From: Limihaloglobus sulfuriphilus | GTDB taxonomy: Bacteria > Planctomycetota > Phycisphaerae > Sedimentisphaerales > Sedimentisphaeraceae | Length of the DNA: 64,000 nucleotides | Assembly: GCF_001999965.1 (NCBI RefSeq) | Contig: NZ_CP019646.1 | Span: 2,294,001-2,358,000, forward strand | Reading direction: 5' to 3' | In this document: positions 25,773 through 37,500 of the stretch, piece after piece | Layout of the letters: each line of letters opens with the position of its first letter | Position numbering within the stretch: the stretch's first letter is position 1 | Made by a program: the position numbers and the translations under genes | The notes under the pieces: model-generated | The model's database searches: none | What the model saw: only the letters and a program-made list of their open reading frames with translations | What the model was told of the DNA's origin: nothing

Positions 25773-28700
25773 ATGAGGGGTATCTTTGTATTAATTGGGG
25801 CAATTATAGTTCTATCCGTATCCACTTACGGCTACGACTACAATGCTTCGGTCGAATCTGATTACCAAACTATCCTTGCCCACGATAACATCACCTTCAT
25901 GCTCAATATCACAAACAGTAGCGGGAACACCGCCCTTGGACTTAACTGTAACACGAGCCTTAACAACTGGACGACCAACCACTCAATGAGCTATAATGCT
26001 GCAAACAGACTCTACCAGGCGTTTATCGAAGATGTACCTGCAACCACCCAAATACAATACAACTGCGGAGAAGGACAGCAGGTATTAGAGCAAACAATAT
26101 ATGAAAGATGGAGCGTTAGATGGCAGCTTGACCGTCCTGCCATGCGATCTATTGAAAACAACATTTTACTGGAAACCTACGAGTACGATTTTAGTCGTAA
26201 CAGGATTAATGCCCAGGAATGTAACTATACCCTTGATGGAATACCAGGAGCATTTACCGGTAGAAATACAACCTTCCCGGTAAATTTCAACGAAAGCGGT
26301 GAGGTGGAACTTATCTTTGATTGCAACTACACAATTTCGGGCGATATGATATGGCCAGACAATATAACAGTGGTGGAGTTTGAGCCGCAGTTAACCGAAA
26401 TCGCACCACCGTTTGGACAGGTAACCGCTTCAGACTTTAAGCTCGGCAATTATGATTTCAATCTTGACGGGTATGATGACCTAATCGTCCTTGGCGATGA
26501 TCTAAGGATATATGCGGGACCGGATTATAATACGGTTTCTTATCAGAACACCGATTTTGATTCAGATTATGACTTTGTAGTATCTGACGTTGATTCAGAT
26601 GGAAACGGAGACATTCTCCTTGGAAAGCTCAACATTGAAACCGAAACCAATATCACACTACTTACGTTTGAGAATAGTTTTTCCTTTTCAAGTTCAATAT
26701 TGCATACTAACCAGTTTATACGAGCATTTGGTCCGGTGAACTTCAACAATGATTTTGACCGTGATATTCTGATAATCAGCGGGGATGGCAATGTGAATTT
26801 AAGTTATTTGATTGGTCCTGAATTAACGGCTTCTAATGAGTTTGAAATAATACAGGATTGTGACGACTTCCATATACTTGATATCAATAAGGATTTCAAG
26901 GAAGACCTTATATGTTTACGAGACTTTAGCGGTTTTGGATATACACGCCTGAGTATCATGCTAAACGACGGCTACGAAGACGCTTCCTTTAGTTCTTTTT
27001 CATACAACCTTCATGACATCGTTGACTCTAAGATACTCATTGCCAACCTCGACGATGATGAGCAGTATGAGATTGCGGTTACTGCAAGCAATATAACCGT
27101 TTATGACGTTAACTTCTCAGACGAGACCTTACATAAGAAAACCAGTATGGCGGATGTATTCATGCTCTGGGCAATCGGTTCCGGCGACTCAACCAATACC
27201 AATATGCCGGAACTGCTTGCTCTTTACTATGATGGTGATACCAGTCCTGCTGACAATAGTTTAGGAGTTTTTTATGACAACTTGACTAGCGAGTATTCCG
27301 TCAACAGTACAACATTCTTTAATTCATTAGCGTATATTGACATTGACGGGGATAGCGACACCGATATCCTTACTGGACACCAGACAGGAGACAGAGATAT
27401 CACTTTATGGAACAATAGTATTGATATTTACGTTGAAAACAACCTTAGTCATAGTTTCTCCATAAGCATTGCGGACGCCTCCGAGGGTGTGGTGAACGAA
27501 TCGGTTTCCGATCAGGCGGCATTTACTCTGATGGCTAACGCTGCCTGGTCGGTCGCTGACCATTTCATTCATGCAGAGTTCGCAACCCACGAATTTAGGA
27601 ACGACGTATTTGATTCAAGACTAAATCGCAAATACTATTTGACCAATAGTGATGGTAATTACACCTTCAATACATCCAACTACGATGAATACACAGTCTC
27701 GGTCTGGCCAGTAACCTATGCTGGAATACTTGCAAGCCCTATAACAGCATCTAAACTCAATTCTGAATGTGTCTATGTTCCGGGGAATAACTGGATAATT
27801 GACGTCTTTTGTAGTGGGTATTCAGGCGACAACTGGAAATATTTTGATTTGAATACATCTTCATTTATTGCAAGCAATACCCAGGTTGAATGGAATCATG
27901 TCAATGCTACCGGTAATTCATATTTGTTTAATCACACTACGGATACTATAACTAATTCGCTATTCAACAATATTAGCAATCTAAGTTTTGTTGGAAATAC
28001 AAACCGGCTTTTGGATAACATCACGTTTTCAGACGTCAATATTTCCATAACGAATGCGAGTCTCAATATATCTGATTCTTCGTTTGAAGACTGCTCAATC
28101 ATTGCACAGGATGCAGTACTGTATCTGGAAGATACGAGTTTGCCATCAAGCATCAGCCTGAGAAGCAGCAGTTCTTTTGAAGTTTATAGCCTTACAAACA
28201 TATCATTTACAGATGGCCAGAATCCGGTTTATAGATCAGGAACATTCAATAATTCTCTTGAAGAAACTTCTTTTAGTTCAACATCATCAGTGAAGAGATA
28301 TTGGCAGACTCGTGTCAATAATACTGAGTTGAATTATACCTTCGCGTTTGATGAAGATTTTGCATACCTGCCTAACAGCATTACTATTTCCAATTTTACA
28401 AGGATGCAAGTAATTCAGCTAAACAGCACTGGTTTGCCTTACTGGGATTATTCTGTTAATGGATCGTATCAAACAGATTTTAGAAATTATAGTCTTTTGA
28501 ATGGAATTGAGGATATTTCTGGAGTAAAATTATCCGTTGGTGATAACCTGAATATTACATTACAAACAAGCGAGAATTATTCAGGCCTTAATTTATCCAG
28601 TGGTTTTTATCAGACCGCAAATGGCTTTAATCTATCTTTGCCGGGTACTTATACTGTGAGTATGATAGTTGGTTCTATTGAATCGCCAATAATTCTTAAG

Positions 28701-29255
28701 GACGGCAGTGTCACAACCGATTTATCATACACCTCTGGCAATGTAATCGGTACTGCAACAGCCGGGAACTATGAGATTGTTAATAACGTCAGTTTGTCGG
28801 TTAATATCCCAGACAGATCACCGGGAAATCCTTTTGATATTGAAGTCAATTATACAGACTATTTCGGGCAGAATGATCGGTCAGGCAACTGTTCGCTTGC
28901 CGTTGACGGGCAGGATTCGGCCTTTAGTGGCGTTGTTTTAGGAGAAGGCGTATATAACTACCTGATCGAGTGCGACTCGCCGGATCTGCCGTACATCAAC
29001 CAAAGCGGTGAGATTATAACTTCAAATAGAATAGTCCTGGCAAGGTACGAAATGGACAATGATGCTCACTATTCAATTGTAATTATTGACGGAGAACCAA
29101 CTGTAATCATGTCTGAAACTTCAACTGAGGATTATTATGCATACAATCAAAACGGGGTTTATGAAGACTATATAAGAAAACGAGAGTCTCCCCATCCTTT
29201 CTCATGGGCAGGGAGAATTTTAAACACAGTAACTAACTACTTAATCACACGATAG
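25773..29255 (+). CDS. Large secreted surface protein with FG-GAP-like repeats and many N-glycosylation sequons
   Basis: A 1,160-aa protein with signal peptide MRGIFVLIGAIIVLSVSTYG. Residues about 220-560 hold at least six calcium-loop repeats of FG-GAP/VCBS type (DFNLDGYDDLIVL, DVDSDGNGDILLG, DIDGDSDTDILTG). Residues about 700-860 look like a beta-helix or stacked beta strands. Asn-X-Ser/Thr sequons are strikingly frequent along the whole chain (NITF, NITN, NWTT, NHTT and many more), as in archaeal surface glycoproteins. No C-terminal anchor or sorting signal is seen. It probably binds surfaces or ligands outside the cell. The sequon density and the TATA-like promoter suggest acquisition from an archaeon; alternative: a bacterial Asn/Thr-rich adhesin. 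Confidence 0.75.
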   Translation: MRGIFVLIGAIIVLSVSTYGYDYNASVESDYQTILAHDNITFMLNITNSSGNTALGLNCNTSLNNWTTNHSMSYNAANRLYQAFIEDVPATTQIQYNCGEGQQVLEQTIYERWSVRWQLDRPAMRSIENNILLETYEYDFSRNRINAQECNYTLDGIPGAFTGRNTTFPVNFNESGEVELIFDCNYTISGDMIWPDNITVVEFEPQLTEIAPPFGQVTASDFKLGNYDFNLDGYDDLIVLGDDLRIYAGPDYNTVSYQNTDFDSDYDFVVSDVDSDGNGDILLGKLNIETETNITLLTFENSFSFSSSILHTNQFIRAFGPVNFNNDFDRDILIISGDGNVNLSYLIGPELTASNEFEIIQDCDDFHILDINKDFKEDLICLRDFSGFGYTRLSIMLNDGYEDASFSSFSYNLHDIVDSKILIANLDDDEQYEIAVTASNITVYDVNFSDETLHKKTSMADVFMLWAIGSGDSTNTNMPELLALYYDGDTSPADNSLGVFYDNLTSEYSVNSTTFFNSLAYIDIDGDSDTDILTGHQTGDRDITLWNNSIDIYVENNLSHSFSISIADASEGVVNESVSDQAAFTLMANAAWSVADHFIHAEFATHEFRNDVFDSRLNRKYYLTNSDGNYTFNTSNYDEYTVSVWPVTYAGILASPITASKLNSECVYVPGNNWIIDVFCSGYSGDNWKYFDLNTSSFIASNTQVEWNHVNATGNSYLFNHTTDTITNSLFNNISNLSFVGNTNRLLDNITFSDVNISITNASLNISDSSFEDCSIIAQDAVLYLEDTSLPSSISLRSSSSFEVYSLTNISFTDGQNPVYRSGTFNNSLEETSFSSTSSVKRYWQTRVNNTELNYTFAFDEDFAYLPNSITISNFTRMQVIQLNSTGLPYWDYSVNGSYQTDFRNYSLLNGIEDISGVKLSVGDNLNITLQTSENYSGLNLSSGFYQTANGFNLSLPGTYTVSMIVGSIESPIILKDGSVTTDLSYTSGNVIGTATAGNYEIVNNVSLSVNIPDRSPGNPFDIEVNYTDYFGQNDRSGNCSLAVDGQDSAFSGVVLGEGVYNYLIECDSPDLPYINQSGEIITSNRIVLARYEMDNDAHYSIVIIDGEPTVIMSETSTEDYYAYNQNGVYEDYIRKRESPHPFSWAGRILNTVTNYLITR

Positions 29256-29257
29256 CT

Positions 29258-29953
29258 TTATTCCTTTTTTCTTGAAGCTGCAATTGCAGCAAGACCAGTT
29301 AACATTAGTCCTGCAGTTGCAGGTTCTGGAACAACATTTACAGCATATCCATCAGCTGGATAAATGTTCATAGCTGTTCTTTGAGCTGTTGCCATATCTT
29401 CAATGGTTCTGTTTTGATCTAATCCAAGTGTATAGCCATTCAATAATGAATCTGCAATACCAAGATCAACCTCTTTTGCAAGGCCATCGTCCCAGTAAAC
29501 GTAAGTTACTCCTGGAATCAAACCATTGTGAGTAAAATAGACAGTTCCATCATCACGAACATCAGCATCCCAGCCTAAGCCTTGATTATCAAGGTTTCCA
29601 ATACCCGCTCCTAGAAGCTTGTCATTTTTAGCACCGTTGATAAAGTCAGACATGTTGTTAGCATCATTACCGTCATCGCTGTAAGTTGAGACATTATGTG
29701 GTAAATCTGCGATTTGAGTCAATAAATCTGAATAATCAATAACACCTTCATTAAGTGCATCACGAGTATTATTTCTAACATAGGCTGATACTTCCCATGA
29801 ATCAGAATAGTGATGTGGATCAGGCTGAGTTAAAGTGATATGCCTTGGAGTATATGTCTTATGTAGATCCATCTGTCCTGCCTTTAAATTTGGCGTGAGT
29901 GCGGCAGCTGAAATCATTGCTGCCGTTGCGATTTTTTTAAGTAGTCCTTTCAT
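29258..29953 (-). CDS. PEP-CTERM sorted exported protein
   Basis: A 231-aa protein with a signal peptide (MKGLLKKIATAAMISAAA) and a C-terminal VPEPATAGLMLTGLAAIAASRKKE: Pro-Glu-Pro, hydrophobic helix, basic end. That is the PEP-CTERM signal, processed by an exosortase in bacteria with exopolysaccharide matrices. The mature part is hydrophilic, Asp/Asn-rich, with no enzyme motif. An AGAGGT ribosome site precedes the ATG. It is convergent with the surface-protein gene, only two bases apart. Exosortase genes are not in the window. Confidence 0.82.
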   Translation of the reverse strand: MKGLLKKIATAAMISAAALTPNLKAGQMDLHKTYTPRHITLTQPDPHHYSDSWEVSAYVRNNTRDALNEGVIDYSDLLTQIADLPHNVSTYSDDGNDANNMSDFINGAKNDKLLGAGIGNLDNQGLGWDADVRDDGTVYFTHNGLIPGVTYVYWDDGLAKEVDLGIADSLLNGYTLGLDQNRTIEDMATAQRTAMNIYPADGYAVNVVPEPATAGLMLTGLAAIAASRKKE

Positions 29954-30066
29954 TATAGATACCTCTTAGCTTTGAAGAATTCCTTTGTACTTATAAATTT
30001 TATCCCTGTTACCACCGTCAAGGGAACAAGGAGGTGATTTGGGTGAATTCATTCTTCTACCCGCTC

Positions 30067-30357
30067 CTATAATTTGAATTTCGGATAATAATAATCTTGG
30101 TATGAACGGTGGTTATTGCCTAACAAACCAAGATTTATTAATAGATTTACACACTTGGTACCATCACCATCTTTTAGATTAAAATAGGATTTGAAGAAAC
30201 ATCCTAAAGCCCCTTTTATTTCATTAGAACTGTTTGGATTTAAACTGCTCCAGGCAATCCTGATCAAATCTTTCCCTGACATCGTCAAGATGTGTTCTAC
30301 GTCCTCGAATTCTACAGGAGACGAAGGACGCACATAGTTAATCTGTCCAATTTGCAT
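30067..30357 (-). CDS. Small hypothetical protein
   Basis: A 96-aa protein (MQIGQINYVRPSSPVEFED) with no recognisable domain, one possible amphipathic helix (LTMSGKDLIRIAWSSL) and a Tyr-rich tail. AAAGGA stands seven bases before the ATG. It lies 69 bp downstream of the integrase on the same strand and may be co-transcribed with it. Confidence 0.55.
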   Translation of the reverse strand: MQIGQINYVRPSSPVEFEDVEHILTMSGKDLIRIAWSSLNPNSSNEIKGALGCFFKSYFNLKDGDGTKCVNLLINLGLLGNNHRSYQDYYYPKFKL

Positions 30358-30426
30358 AATTATTCCTTTCGATAAATGTAATTATTGTGAATATCCTGTA
30401 ATTGATGTTTCTGATTCAACCGGGCA

Positions 30427-31161
30427 CTAATCTGCATAAAGCCGATTCAATGCATTCTCCATGTCAGGCATCATCACATCAGCATACACTTGGGTCGTTG
30501 AAATTCTGGCGTGGCCAAGCTGTTTTTGAACCAAACGCAGGTTCCAGTCTCCTGCTTTAAGCAAAAAACAGGCGTAAGTGTGCCTCAAACAGTGAATCGA
30601 GTAGCAGGATTTGAGCCCCGCCCTTTGAGCATTACGTTTGAACATACGTTGAAGGCCTCTGGTGGACATATGCCCACCCGTTGACCGAGATACGATCAAA
30701 GGAGCTTCCGGCTCAAGCGACTCACCCATTTGTGCCTTCCAGTCCAGGTATTCGAGACAATGATCTTTAAACTCACCATTGAAGTAGACGATCCGTTTCT
30801 TGCTGCCCTTGCCACACCTGACGATTACCGAACATAAATGGCCGTCAAGAAACAAGTCTCCGCACTTAAGGTCAGCAATTTCCTGCACTCTAAGGCCGGT
30901 CATCATGGCAAGATGGATGGCAAAATAGTCCCTGATACCAAAATACAGCCCTTTTTGCCGATACTTTTTGGCTCTGCGGGCAACGGTGCTGAGCAAAATG
31001 TCAGCTTCTGCCTTGTCCATGTACTTGTTTGGCTCTAAAACCCAGTCATTTGAAATCATTTTTTTTGGTTCATATTTCTGTCCTTTCGCTTTGTTTCGCA
31101 TTGATCGCGATACATGAACATAAAGAAAGTATATTCGGAAACTTAAATAATTTATGGACAA
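30427..31161 (-). CDS. Tyrosine recombinase (integrase), short form
   Basis: A 244-aa recombinase. Catalytic residues are visible: Arg in TGLRVQEIADL, Lys in the CGKGSKKR beta hairpin, HxxR in CLRHTYACFLL, His in LGHARISTTQVY and the nucleophile Tyr in the same segment. The N-terminal core-binding domain is short or missing (ATG 31101 would give about 224 aa), so the enzyme is smaller than the XerC/D standard. It resembles integrases of integrons and small elements. It marks a second mobile-element end beside the Avs-like locus. Confidence 0.87.
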   Translation of the reverse strand: MSINYLSFRIYFLYVHVSRSMRNKAKGQKYEPKKMISNDWVLEPNKYMDKAEADILLSTVARRAKKYRQKGLYFGIRDYFAIHLAMMTGLRVQEIADLKCGDLFLDGHLCSVIVRCGKGSKKRIVYFNGEFKDHCLEYLDWKAQMGESLEPEAPLIVSRSTGGHMSTRGLQRMFKRNAQRAGLKSCYSIHCLRHTYACFLLKAGDWNLRLVQKQLGHARISTTQVYADVMMPDMENALNRLYAD

Positions 31162-31593
31162 TCAGATAGGATTCTTTATACTATTGCGTAATGTGGCCGT
31201 AAAATATTTTTTTGCGGCTATTGCCTTATGGCTGAATTTTGATGCCAGGCGGCCTTAAGTGTTTTTTTATGATGCATTTACGTAAGCGTCAAATTATTTT
31301 CTATCAAAGTACAGATTTCGCGATTTTTCTGCACATTTATTACAAATTGTTTATTCTTTTGAGGGGATTGACAATCAAACACTTCATAATATAATCGTAA
31401 GTACTTAAACTAAAATGCTATGTGTTGTTTAAACTAATTAGTTTAGATGGTGGTTTTTTCAAAAGTTCACCTATGACTACAATGTGAGTTATTTGAGCAG
31501 AATTGTCTTTTTATACTCATATTTCGAGCATAACTAACGAACTATTATTGTAGAGATAATAATGCTTTTAAATGATAAAGAAGGATTTGCTTC
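31162..31593 (+). promoter_or_regulatory. Promoter region of the Avs-like gene pair
   Basis: No gene. TTGACA (31368-31373) and TATAAT (31390-31395) with a 16-bp spacer point to the Avs-like gene and leave a leader of about 190 nt. A perfect 16-bp palindrome TAAACTAATTAGTTTA (31430-31445) lies in the early leader. Near 31195-31220 a GCCGTAAAA/TTTTGCGGC-type hairpin could end or block transcription. Confidence 0.6.
31430..31445. repeat. 16-bp palindrome, candidate operator
   Basis: Perfect palindrome TAAACTAATTAGTTTA about 30 bp downstream of the likely transcription start of the Avs-like operon; a related half-site (TTAAACTAA) lies at about 31405. Confidence 0.5.
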
Positions 31594-34500
31594 ATGGGCA
31601 AGAAAAAAACAATAGATGGCGCAAAAGAAGCTGTTACCGGCTATGAATTCCAATTTGTCTGGACTGCAAGGCGATGCCTGTCAATGTTGAAACATAATTC
31701 TAATATCCAACAAGTTTGCGTTGAAAGCATGGCATATAAAGATGAGATAGATTTTGGTCAAGGCCCTGAAACTTTTTTAGGAGTAGATACATCCGAGTAT
31801 CATGGTGGAAAGACCTTTAGTAAGGCAAGCAAAATTATAATATCTCAATTGAAATGCGGAATAAGCAAATCAAACAAACAATGGACTATATCCCAAACAT
31901 GTCAAAAGAAGAGAAGTTTGAGATCATCGGTTATTGGACGACTATCTTCTACATTCGAAGGATATTACAAGAAGAAATCCCCAAAGGTTATCGCCCAAAA
32001 ACTTCGCTTGCAAATCGTTTCTAACCGTGGATTAAATATTAAGTCTCAAAAACTCGTATCCAAAGCACAGAACTTGCTTAATCGCAATATGGGCAAACCA
32101 AATAAGTGGCGATTTGCCAAACTAAAACAATCTGGCTTTTCTATAAATGAAAAAGCGGAGTTAGAGAAACTATACAAAGCGTCAGGTTTGGCTAGCAATG
32201 CTTTTTGTGTGTTTTTATCTTGTTTAGATTTAAGTAAATTGGGTATTGAATCTCCTATCCTACAACGGATTCATCTTGAAGAGGAAATCAAAACATTTGA
32301 CAGGGCATTTCATAATAGTGTACTGCTAAAACTGTGTGATCTGATAAGAGAATTTGTTCAAAAAGATGGTGGAACAATAACAATTGACAATGTCCTCAGT
32401 TGCTTTAATACCAACAAAGATAATTTTTTTCCTGCTCCATGTCTGATCGAATCACCTTCACTCCTTATTGAAACAGAAGATTGTCAAAGTTTAGCAAAAC
32501 TCATTGCAAATCCGGATACAAATAAATTACTAGTTCACGGGGAAGCCGGGATTGGAAAGTCTTTAACGATGAAATCCTTGCAGAAATATTTGCCTCAAGG
32601 TTCTGTCAGCGTAGTTTATGATTGCTATGCTGGTGGAAAAACGGAGACTCCGAATAAATACCGATTTCCAGATGAGGTTTTATGTACTCAACTAGTAAAT
32701 GAGTTATCTTTGTTGGTTGAACAGAATGTTTATCTTATAAGAAACCGCACTGACCAGATTGATGCTTGGAACACACTTGAATTAGCTATCAATAAAGCCG
32801 CAGAAAAACTATCCAGGCAAAATGCACTTCTTGTATTAATTGTAGACGCTGCTGATAATGCAGTCGATTCCTATGATAGAAATAAAGAAATTACTGATTT
32901 CAAAAGCTTTATTCCAAAACTCTGGAATATATCTTTACCGAAAAATGTCAAGTTAGTATACACATGCCGAACATTCAGAAAATCAAAATTAAAAGCTCCA
33001 AAAGGCATTAAAGATTTTAAATTAAAGGGTTTCACCAAAAACAATTCGACTGAATATCTTCACAACTATTTTCCACATGCTGCCCCTGAAATTGGAAGCG
33101 ATTTTCACGATAAGACATGCGGCGTACCACGACATCAAAATTATTGGCTGGAAGAATTACATAAAAAATGTAAGTCTGACGCTTTTGCTGAAATTAAAAC
33201 GACAAAAATCTTTGGTCTGACAGATTTATACAACGATTGGTTGATGTCGGCAGAAACGGTTTTACCCTCTAAAGTATCAAGTAAAAAAGTAATAAGTTTG
33301 CTAAGAGTGGCAGCTAGCCCTATTTCGATATCAGTAATTTCTAATTGCCTGGGCATAGAAGAAGAAACAGTATTAGCATTTTGTCAGGGATTGGGACCGG
33401 GGATTGTTTTAAATGACCAAAAAGAACTTCGTTTTCGAGATGAAGATTACGAAACATTTCTTGATGAAAAGCTAAAAGGCACTGACATCAAAGTTGCGCA
33501 TGACGCACTTTCGCACCATTGTTTAAGAACAATAGAATCTGATGTCTATAGCGTTAAATATGCATGTATGCATTTATTTAATGCGGAGAGACATGAGGAA
33601 TTACTTAGGATTGTCACAGGAAAATCAGGAATTAATTTTATTGATAATCCTATTGAGCAAACAGTGTGCGAACAAGATCGTATGATTTATGCATTTAAAA
33701 GTGCCGCAATTCTAAATAATTCTACAGCGGCACTACAATTATTATTTGAAGTTGGACGAATCAACAGGACAGATTATGTTTTAAGTGAAACAATGACAAG
33801 TTTTCCAGAACTAGTTATTCAACACAGTTCATATCAAACATTGGAAAATAGTTTGCAGAAAAATAATAGCCATAGCGGGAACATTTATTTTCGAATTGCA
33901 GCGGAACTCTCTAAAACCACACATAATAGAAATGTTGCAGAATCTAATTATGCAAAAGGGAAAGCATGGCTTCAGCTTCATATAACAGAAATGAAGAAAC
34001 ACGATTGGCGAGGATTTCAGTATACTATTAAGGACAGTGCAGCAGAAGCTCTTGCAGCAATGAGCCTTTATGGCATAAAGCAGGCTAAACAAGTTTTGCG
34101 TTGCTGGGTCAACTCCAATGATAGACTTCAAAGTATATATGAGTTCTTCAAACGGCTTAGTATCCAAAATGATCGCAGTTATGTATTAAAAACATTCAAC
34201 AACTTCTCATCCTCTACATTGGATATGGTTGCTGCTATTGCAGGAATGTATGAGGTTGGATACAAGCCCTCAAAAACCAAAATTGAACAACTCACTATAA
34301 AATTACAAAAATGGTTTTTAAAAAATCGCAATAATCACGATGAAATTGGACTTTGGATTATTTCATTCCTTGAATTAGCAGCCAAAGTCGGTGTTTCGAA
34401 AACAATATTATTAGATATTATCAAATATGTAAATCTACAAAACAACAATAGTATATACCGTTGGTTATCTGTAAATGAGTGGTATGACCATCACCATATG

Positions 34501-37500
34501 TTTGCTAAATTTTTGGCATTTAAAAGTACCTTGAAAAATGAAAATTTAAGAATAGAGGAATTATTCCCAAAAGACATAGAGAAATTCAATTCTAGTAGTT
34601 ATAGTAGCTCTTCAGAATATCAGAGAAGTATAAGACAAATAAAATTACTACTTCCAGTATACACATTTATATCTGAATCTTTTTTAAAGAACCGTTCAAT
34701 AAATACTATAACTAATCAGCTAAAGAAATTAATCAGCAATTGGACACAAAATAGATACAAACATTGGGATAGACATGAACCGCTATACGAAGTTTTTGTT
34801 ACGAATGCCATCAATATATTAGTCAAGACTAACGGTTCAGAACCAACATTAGTTGACCAGTTACTAGAACCCTGTAAAGATATCATAGGATATAACCCAT
34901 GTAACCTCTATTTATCAGTAGCTGACTTATTGTCACGTCGAAAAGAATACCACGATATAGCATTGGAACTTATTGGTAAAGTCAAAACTGAATGGTGTAA
35001 AAAAGATTTTCGTGCCTCAGATACTGTTCAACGACTTATGAAATGTTCAGTTATTCTAAGTCATATTGATATGGACATATCAAAGCAATACTTTGATGAT
35101 GCATTTGTTGCAGCTTCTGGGATTGATGATGATGCGTCATACTATCTCAAAAGCTTAGCGAACCTTTCAGAATATTGCTCACATCAAACACCTATAGAAG
35201 AGCGTTCTTTAGTAGCAAAAAAACTTAAAGTTGCAATTGAGCAATACTGGCCAATAATGGAAGAGGAAGAGCGTATTCCCTGGGATGAATATGTTAAAGC
35301 AATTGCCACACTCGATTCAAATATAGGCTTAAATGCAGTTTATGAAATGGACAAAAAAGGTTGGTTGGATATTACTCAAGTATCATCCAAATTTGCTTCT
35401 GGTCTTATAACAGGCAAACAGATAGATCAAATATATTCTCATGCATTTCACCAGTTCAACACTATAGACAAAAACTATTTGTGTAATTCACTAAAGGTTC
35501 TTAAAGGAATATCATCTGAGAACCCGATAATCACTACCCAATTATTCGAAAGAGTTGCCAACGATATTAGGCGAGATTCACCGATTGAAGAACGTTCATA
35601 TCTATGCAATCAACTAGCAATATGGGGCAAGTATAACAATATGCCTCCTGCTCTGATTAAGGAATTAACAAATAGTTATGTCTTTTATGAAAAAAGAGAA
35701 AACTGGATTAACACTGATCATGACAATCAAATCAAAACCGAAAAACATATTGACCTTAGTGAAAAATGGTTAATAAAGGCAAAAGCCAGAGGCTCTGATA
35801 AATTAGTCATTTTAAAAGGAATCATAGAGGACAATGATTTGTTGGGAGAGCAAATAATATCTTTAGTTGTTGAAATCAGCCAATTCATTCGAGGTAGCAA
35901 AAGAATTGCTTTTCTTAATATTCTAACCAGCCAGATTCCAGATTCATTTAGCTATTACCGAACCATATTGCCGAATATACTAAATAATCTGATCACCAAG
36001 TGGTGTGAAACCCCTGGAATATCAGAATGGGCAAAAGAAAATATCCCACTATATATAGATAACAATTTTAATGACATACTTGGCTACGACTATGATATTT
36101 CACCGCATTTCCGAGATCTGATTGAAAATCAAGTATTTTCAAACGATGAACGAACTAATGTTATACTTCCAGCTCTGGCAAATAACGCACCACAGCTATC
36201 TGCTCGATCAGCATATAAAACGGCATGTTTATTAGGACGTTATTTATCCGAAGATAAACTTGTGTCAACCCTTCAAATATTACTAAAAAAAACGCCCTCT
36301 CCAGCTGATAATCTAGAGGAAAACAACATTTCCAATTTGGCTAAATTCATTTACAAATTATTAGAACAGCCGGATAATCGTATGCGTTGGCGAGTTTTTC
36401 ATGTAGCACGGAACATGTTATACTTAAGACCAGAACCTCTACTAGCCGAGCTTGTCAATCTAACTTTCAGTAAAGAAGGTAAAATGTGGATGTCTGCACG
36501 AGAGTGGCTATTGTTTCTTTTACTCCATATTGCACACATAAACCCTAAATCGCTTCTTCACTATGCTCCAAGAATATACGAACATGCCTCTGACCCAGAT
36601 TTTCCACATGCCGGCATGCAGGAGCTCGCGAAAAGAACCTTAATGATTCTCCAAAGATTTAACGGTTCACTTTTGACAAATAAACAATTTAATTATTTAT
36701 CGCTTTTAAACGAGCCACGTCATGTGATTTGGCCGAAACAAAATAGGTATACTCGCCGTGGAAAACACCCAAATCCTGACAAAAAATGGCGTTTTTCTTT
36801 TGATACCATGGACACATTTCCATACTGGTATTCACCACTCGGGCACTGTTTCGGCCTGCATAGATGCGATGTAGCAGTACGAGCAGAGTCTTGGATATGC
36901 GACAAATGGAAAGTCACCTCAAATGACTGTATGAAATATTCGCATAAAAAAGTACGAGGAACTGATTATAATTTATTTGGACATCGACACGGATCACATC
37001 CTACAATTGAAACACTTTCAACATACATTGAACGTCATGCTATGCATATGGCAGCAGGAGAAATGATTCGTGAATTACCAATTACACCTGAACCATCTGA
37101 TGAATATGGTAGTTGGGGATATTGGATATCAAGAAATTGTTTTGATGCAGACCCTCTTGTTACCTGCGATCTACATTGTCCAGTGCCATTACACAGATTT
37201 ATGCATGGCGTCCCAGATATTGACATAAATCCAAGTGAAGCTTTAACTATGGACTTTTTTTCAGATCAACTTTATGGGCTTATTGGAAAGTGTAATACAG
37301 AATGGCTGACCATAAGTGGATATTACACTGTAAGAATCTCAAACCATTCGTTTACTATAAGTATCGAATCAGCGTTGGTCACAGCAAAAACCGCAAGAGC
37401 TTTGGGGAGAGCAATGCTGTCATCTGAATATCCCCAATCGATAGGTATTCCTGAATTTAAAATATCCTATCAACACAATGTCAGTGAAATAGAAACACAA

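Noticed and set aside
29258-29953. Immunity or partner role of the PEP-CTERM protein for the large surface protein
   Set aside because: Genes are convergent with separate signals; nothing links them beyond adjacency.
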